A stretch of 64,000 nt of DNA from assembly GCA_029207755.1 (NCBI GenBank), contig JARCOQ010000002.1:434001-498000 (forward strand), written 5' to 3'. Below the pieces are notes generated by a model that had not been told where the DNA came from, ran no database searches, and saw only the letters and a list, made by a program, of their open reading frames with translations. Below, piece after piece: positions 61,572 through 64,000 of this stretch. Numbering within the stretch: the first letter of the stretch is position 1; every line of letters begins with the position of its first letter. Origin of the DNA: Chamaea fasciata. Taxonomy: Eukaryota > Chordata > Aves > Passeriformes > Sylviidae. Both the position numbers and the translations under genes were made by a program.

Positions 61572-64000
61572 TCTCTCCCTGCAGGGAGGCAGTGCCCATC
61601 ACACCTGGGGTGACCTTTCCTTCAGAGGGGAAGTGCCCTGGAGCTCTGAGTGAGGAGGGAGGGATCCCAGAGCCTCTGACTGAGGGACACGGCTCTGCAG
61701 TTACATAAGCAGCCAGGCTGGGCTTGCATAATTCCATGAATCACTGGCTTGGCTTTGCTTCCCAAGGCTGCCCAGGGCTGTGGAGCTCTCGGGGTCTGCA
61801 GACCCCCTCCTCAGCCGCTGCCCTGCTGCTCCCCAGGCTCTCGTGGGCTGCATCCCCCTCTGTGCACCCATTAAACTGCTCCTGCCCTCCTTCCTCCCCC
61901 CTCACCTGTGGCTCTGTGCTGTGGCCCAAGGGTTTGTAAGGTTTGCCCAGCCGGGATCTCCTGGCTCTGCCAGTTTTGCTCCTTCCCCGCGGGGTTTGAC
62001 GCAGTACTTGGAGTACAAAGTCACCTCTGTGTTCTGGATGGAGCCAGGTGCTGAGCACCCACCCGCTGCCCTGGGATGGACAGGTGTGGCTGTGCTGCAG
62101 AAGAGCCTCGCCTTGTGTCCCCCGTGGGCATTTTCTATCCTAGCACCACCTCCTCTGTGTTTGGCAGGGAAACTCTTCCTGCTTCATCAGCTCCTACACC
62201 CGGATAGGAGTTAAAGTGCTGAATGAAGGATGAAGAGCCCAGTTCCAGCAGGAATCTGCCTTTCCACAGGCTGCAGGAAGTGCTTGGCTCTATGGACAAA
62301 CACCTGCCAAGAGAAGCCTGAAGGGAAGTGATCCCAAACCACAGTTTCCCCGATTTGGGGTTTCAGACACCATAAATACCTTCCTGATGTTTCTTTCCCC
62401 CTCTGTACTTCACTGCTGCTTGGACAGGCGTGAAGAGTGAGAAAAACACAGATTTTTTTTTTTTTTTGCTGAGTCCTCCTGAAAACTGTGGGAGTTTGCA
62501 GTGCAAGAAGCAGCTGGAGGAAACGGGCAGAGCCAGAGTGGCTCCAGGGACACAGACACCTCCGGTGAGAAAAACGGAATTCATGAAGGGGAAGCTGTTG
62601 TAAAACAAGGAGCAGGAGCCTCTGCAACAGCCCCGTGCCTTGAGCACACATCCTGAGTGGAAACCCCAGCAGTTCCCTGGAGCTGAGCCCTCCTGGAGCA
62701 AACCAGAGCTTGTTTGCTGTTTGTTATCTGTAACTCCTGAAAAAGAAACCCAGGTTCTCCATCTGCACTCATGGTCTGCCCAGGACCACAGACCCGCTCC
62801 TCACGCTGAGTATTCCATGAGGAGCAGCTACACCCCAATCCTGAACATTGATTTCCAAGGGCAGCTCTTTACTCCCTCCACACTAACCCAGGGATGAGCA
62901 GCCAGAGCGTCCCCATATTTTGGAGGCGGCCAGTAAAATCTGCTTCACCAGGAGCTGGGAATGACGCTGGCCACCTGCAAACAAAAGGAATGGATGGAGG
63001 AGCAGGAGCGGGGAAATGCTGTTGCCAGGAAAGGGAAGTGAGTAAAGTTTAGGAGAAGTGAGAAAATTCCTTAGCCAGCAAAGGAGGAGCTGGTTGTGAA
63101 CAGCAGAGGAAACGCTGTGAGTGGGGGAGACCTGGTGACAGCTCCGGGTGATGGACAACGAGTGAAGCCCCAGCCCAGAGCAGCTGGTGAGGGCTGGAGC
63201 TGGCACAGGAAAAGGAGGAAACGCTGGTATTTTGGGCAGCAGGGGGAACTGCTCCGTGCCCTTCCTCCATTATTTGACATTAGTGGACTGCACTGTCATC
63301 TGTACGCTGGGAGGGACCAGGAGAGTCCAGTGAAAATGGAGATTGTCTTCTGGAAGTGCCCGGGCCTGCAGCTGGAGCCACAGCTATCCCCAACCAAGCT
63401 GCCTGACAGCAACAAGCCCTTTCCTGCCTCCCTGGGCATGTTCTTGTCCTGGGGTTTCTCCAGCCATGCACTCACTATCAATTTTCCTTGGATGACACCT
63501 CCGAGCCTTGTGGTGTTCCAATCACATCTCAAGGCAGGAATTCCCCTCCCCGCCTGCTGTGTGTCCCACACTGCTTCCATTTCCTTAAAAAAACATTTTT
63601 TTCCAAAGCCTGGGGGGCCAGTGACAGGTGCTGAGGTGGGAAACGAGGCTCCCAAGCCATCCCTCAGACCCACATGCAGCCACATCATGGCTGAAGACCC
63701 TCAATATTTGATCTCCCTGCAGCCAGGCAGATGTGGCAGGTCCAGGACGGAGCACGGTGCAGAGCAGACCCCAGTGAAGCACTGGGAGCAGGCTGGGAGC
63801 CAGGAACCGCACAGCAAGGGGGCTGGGATCTGACTGTGACCCACCCAGGGCCCCAGAGAGCCCCGGGCTGGTGCAGGGCAGGCAGGAGGCCAGGCAGCCC
63901 TGCAGGGTTCAGGGGTTTGGGTGAGCCAGGACCAGGCATTGCAAAGCCTGGAAATGCCACCCGTGCCCAGCAGGACGGCTGGGACAACACGGGGACACCG

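Larger units (their letters stand above)
58871..64000. other. 5' flank or leader intron of SLCO2B1
   Basis: Unique DNA with two minus-oriented CR1 copies, the ATCC microsatellite, a T run at 62452-62468 and an A-rich run at 60048-60060. Donor-like sequences on the minus strand (CACAG|GTGAGG at about 61905 and GCCAG|GTGAGC at about 61325) could end a non-coding leader exon, but nothing confirms them. No coding exon was recognised. Confidence 0.4.

Noticed and set aside
61490..61575. Possible CRISPR-like or satellite array
   Set aside because: It is a plain ATCC microsatellite with no spacers; CRISPR does not occur in vertebrate DNA.

Overview
The window is nuclear DNA from a bird, most likely a songbird. 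The evidence is about two dozen short, 5'-truncated CR1 (chicken repeat 1) LINE tails, many of them of the GC-rich type I associate with passerine genomes, together with small GT-AG introns and a vertebrate-only transporter family. No bacterial, plasmid or phage feature was seen.

One protein-coding gene can be reconstructed: SLCO2B1 (organic anion transporting polypeptide 2B1, OATP2B1), on the minus strand. Fourteen coding exons run from the start codon at 58376 down to the stop at 38497. All junctions are GT-AG, all phases agree, and together they give an uninterrupted 661-residue, 12-span membrane protein. It keeps the OATP family signature in the third extracellular loop, a ten-cysteine Kazal-like fifth extracellular loop, three N-glycosylation sequons and a C-terminal PDZ-ligand-like tail. 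The coding part starts just inside a splice acceptor, so the promoter and one or more leader exons lie upstream (58.4-64 kb or beyond) and were not identified with certainty.

Layout: 1-38.4 kb is the 3' flank, with no recognisable coding gene. It is a mosaic of unique DNA, CR1 fragments in both orientations, homopolymer runs and several AT-rich, repeat-free islands full of homeodomain-type TAAT motifs. These islands look like candidate conserved non-coding elements, the best being near 18.5-18.8 kb and 26.9-27.3 kb. A 300-bp purine-rich tract lies at 21.2-21.55 kb. 38.5-58.4 kb is SLCO2B1, whose introns carry CR1 tails and three unrelated minisatellites with 20-, 30- and 27-bp units. 58.4-64 kb is 5' flank or leader intron, with two CR1 copies and a TCCA/ATCC microsatellite.

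I found no unambiguous new biological system. The most testable unusual items are the perfect PAR-bZIP/NFIL3 palindrome inside the 18.5-kb element, the enhancer-like islands, the minisatellites that repeat splice-site-like sequences in the transcript strand, and an inverted CR1 pair flanking coding exons 2-3. Repeat and conserved-element borders are by eye and may be off by tens of bases.
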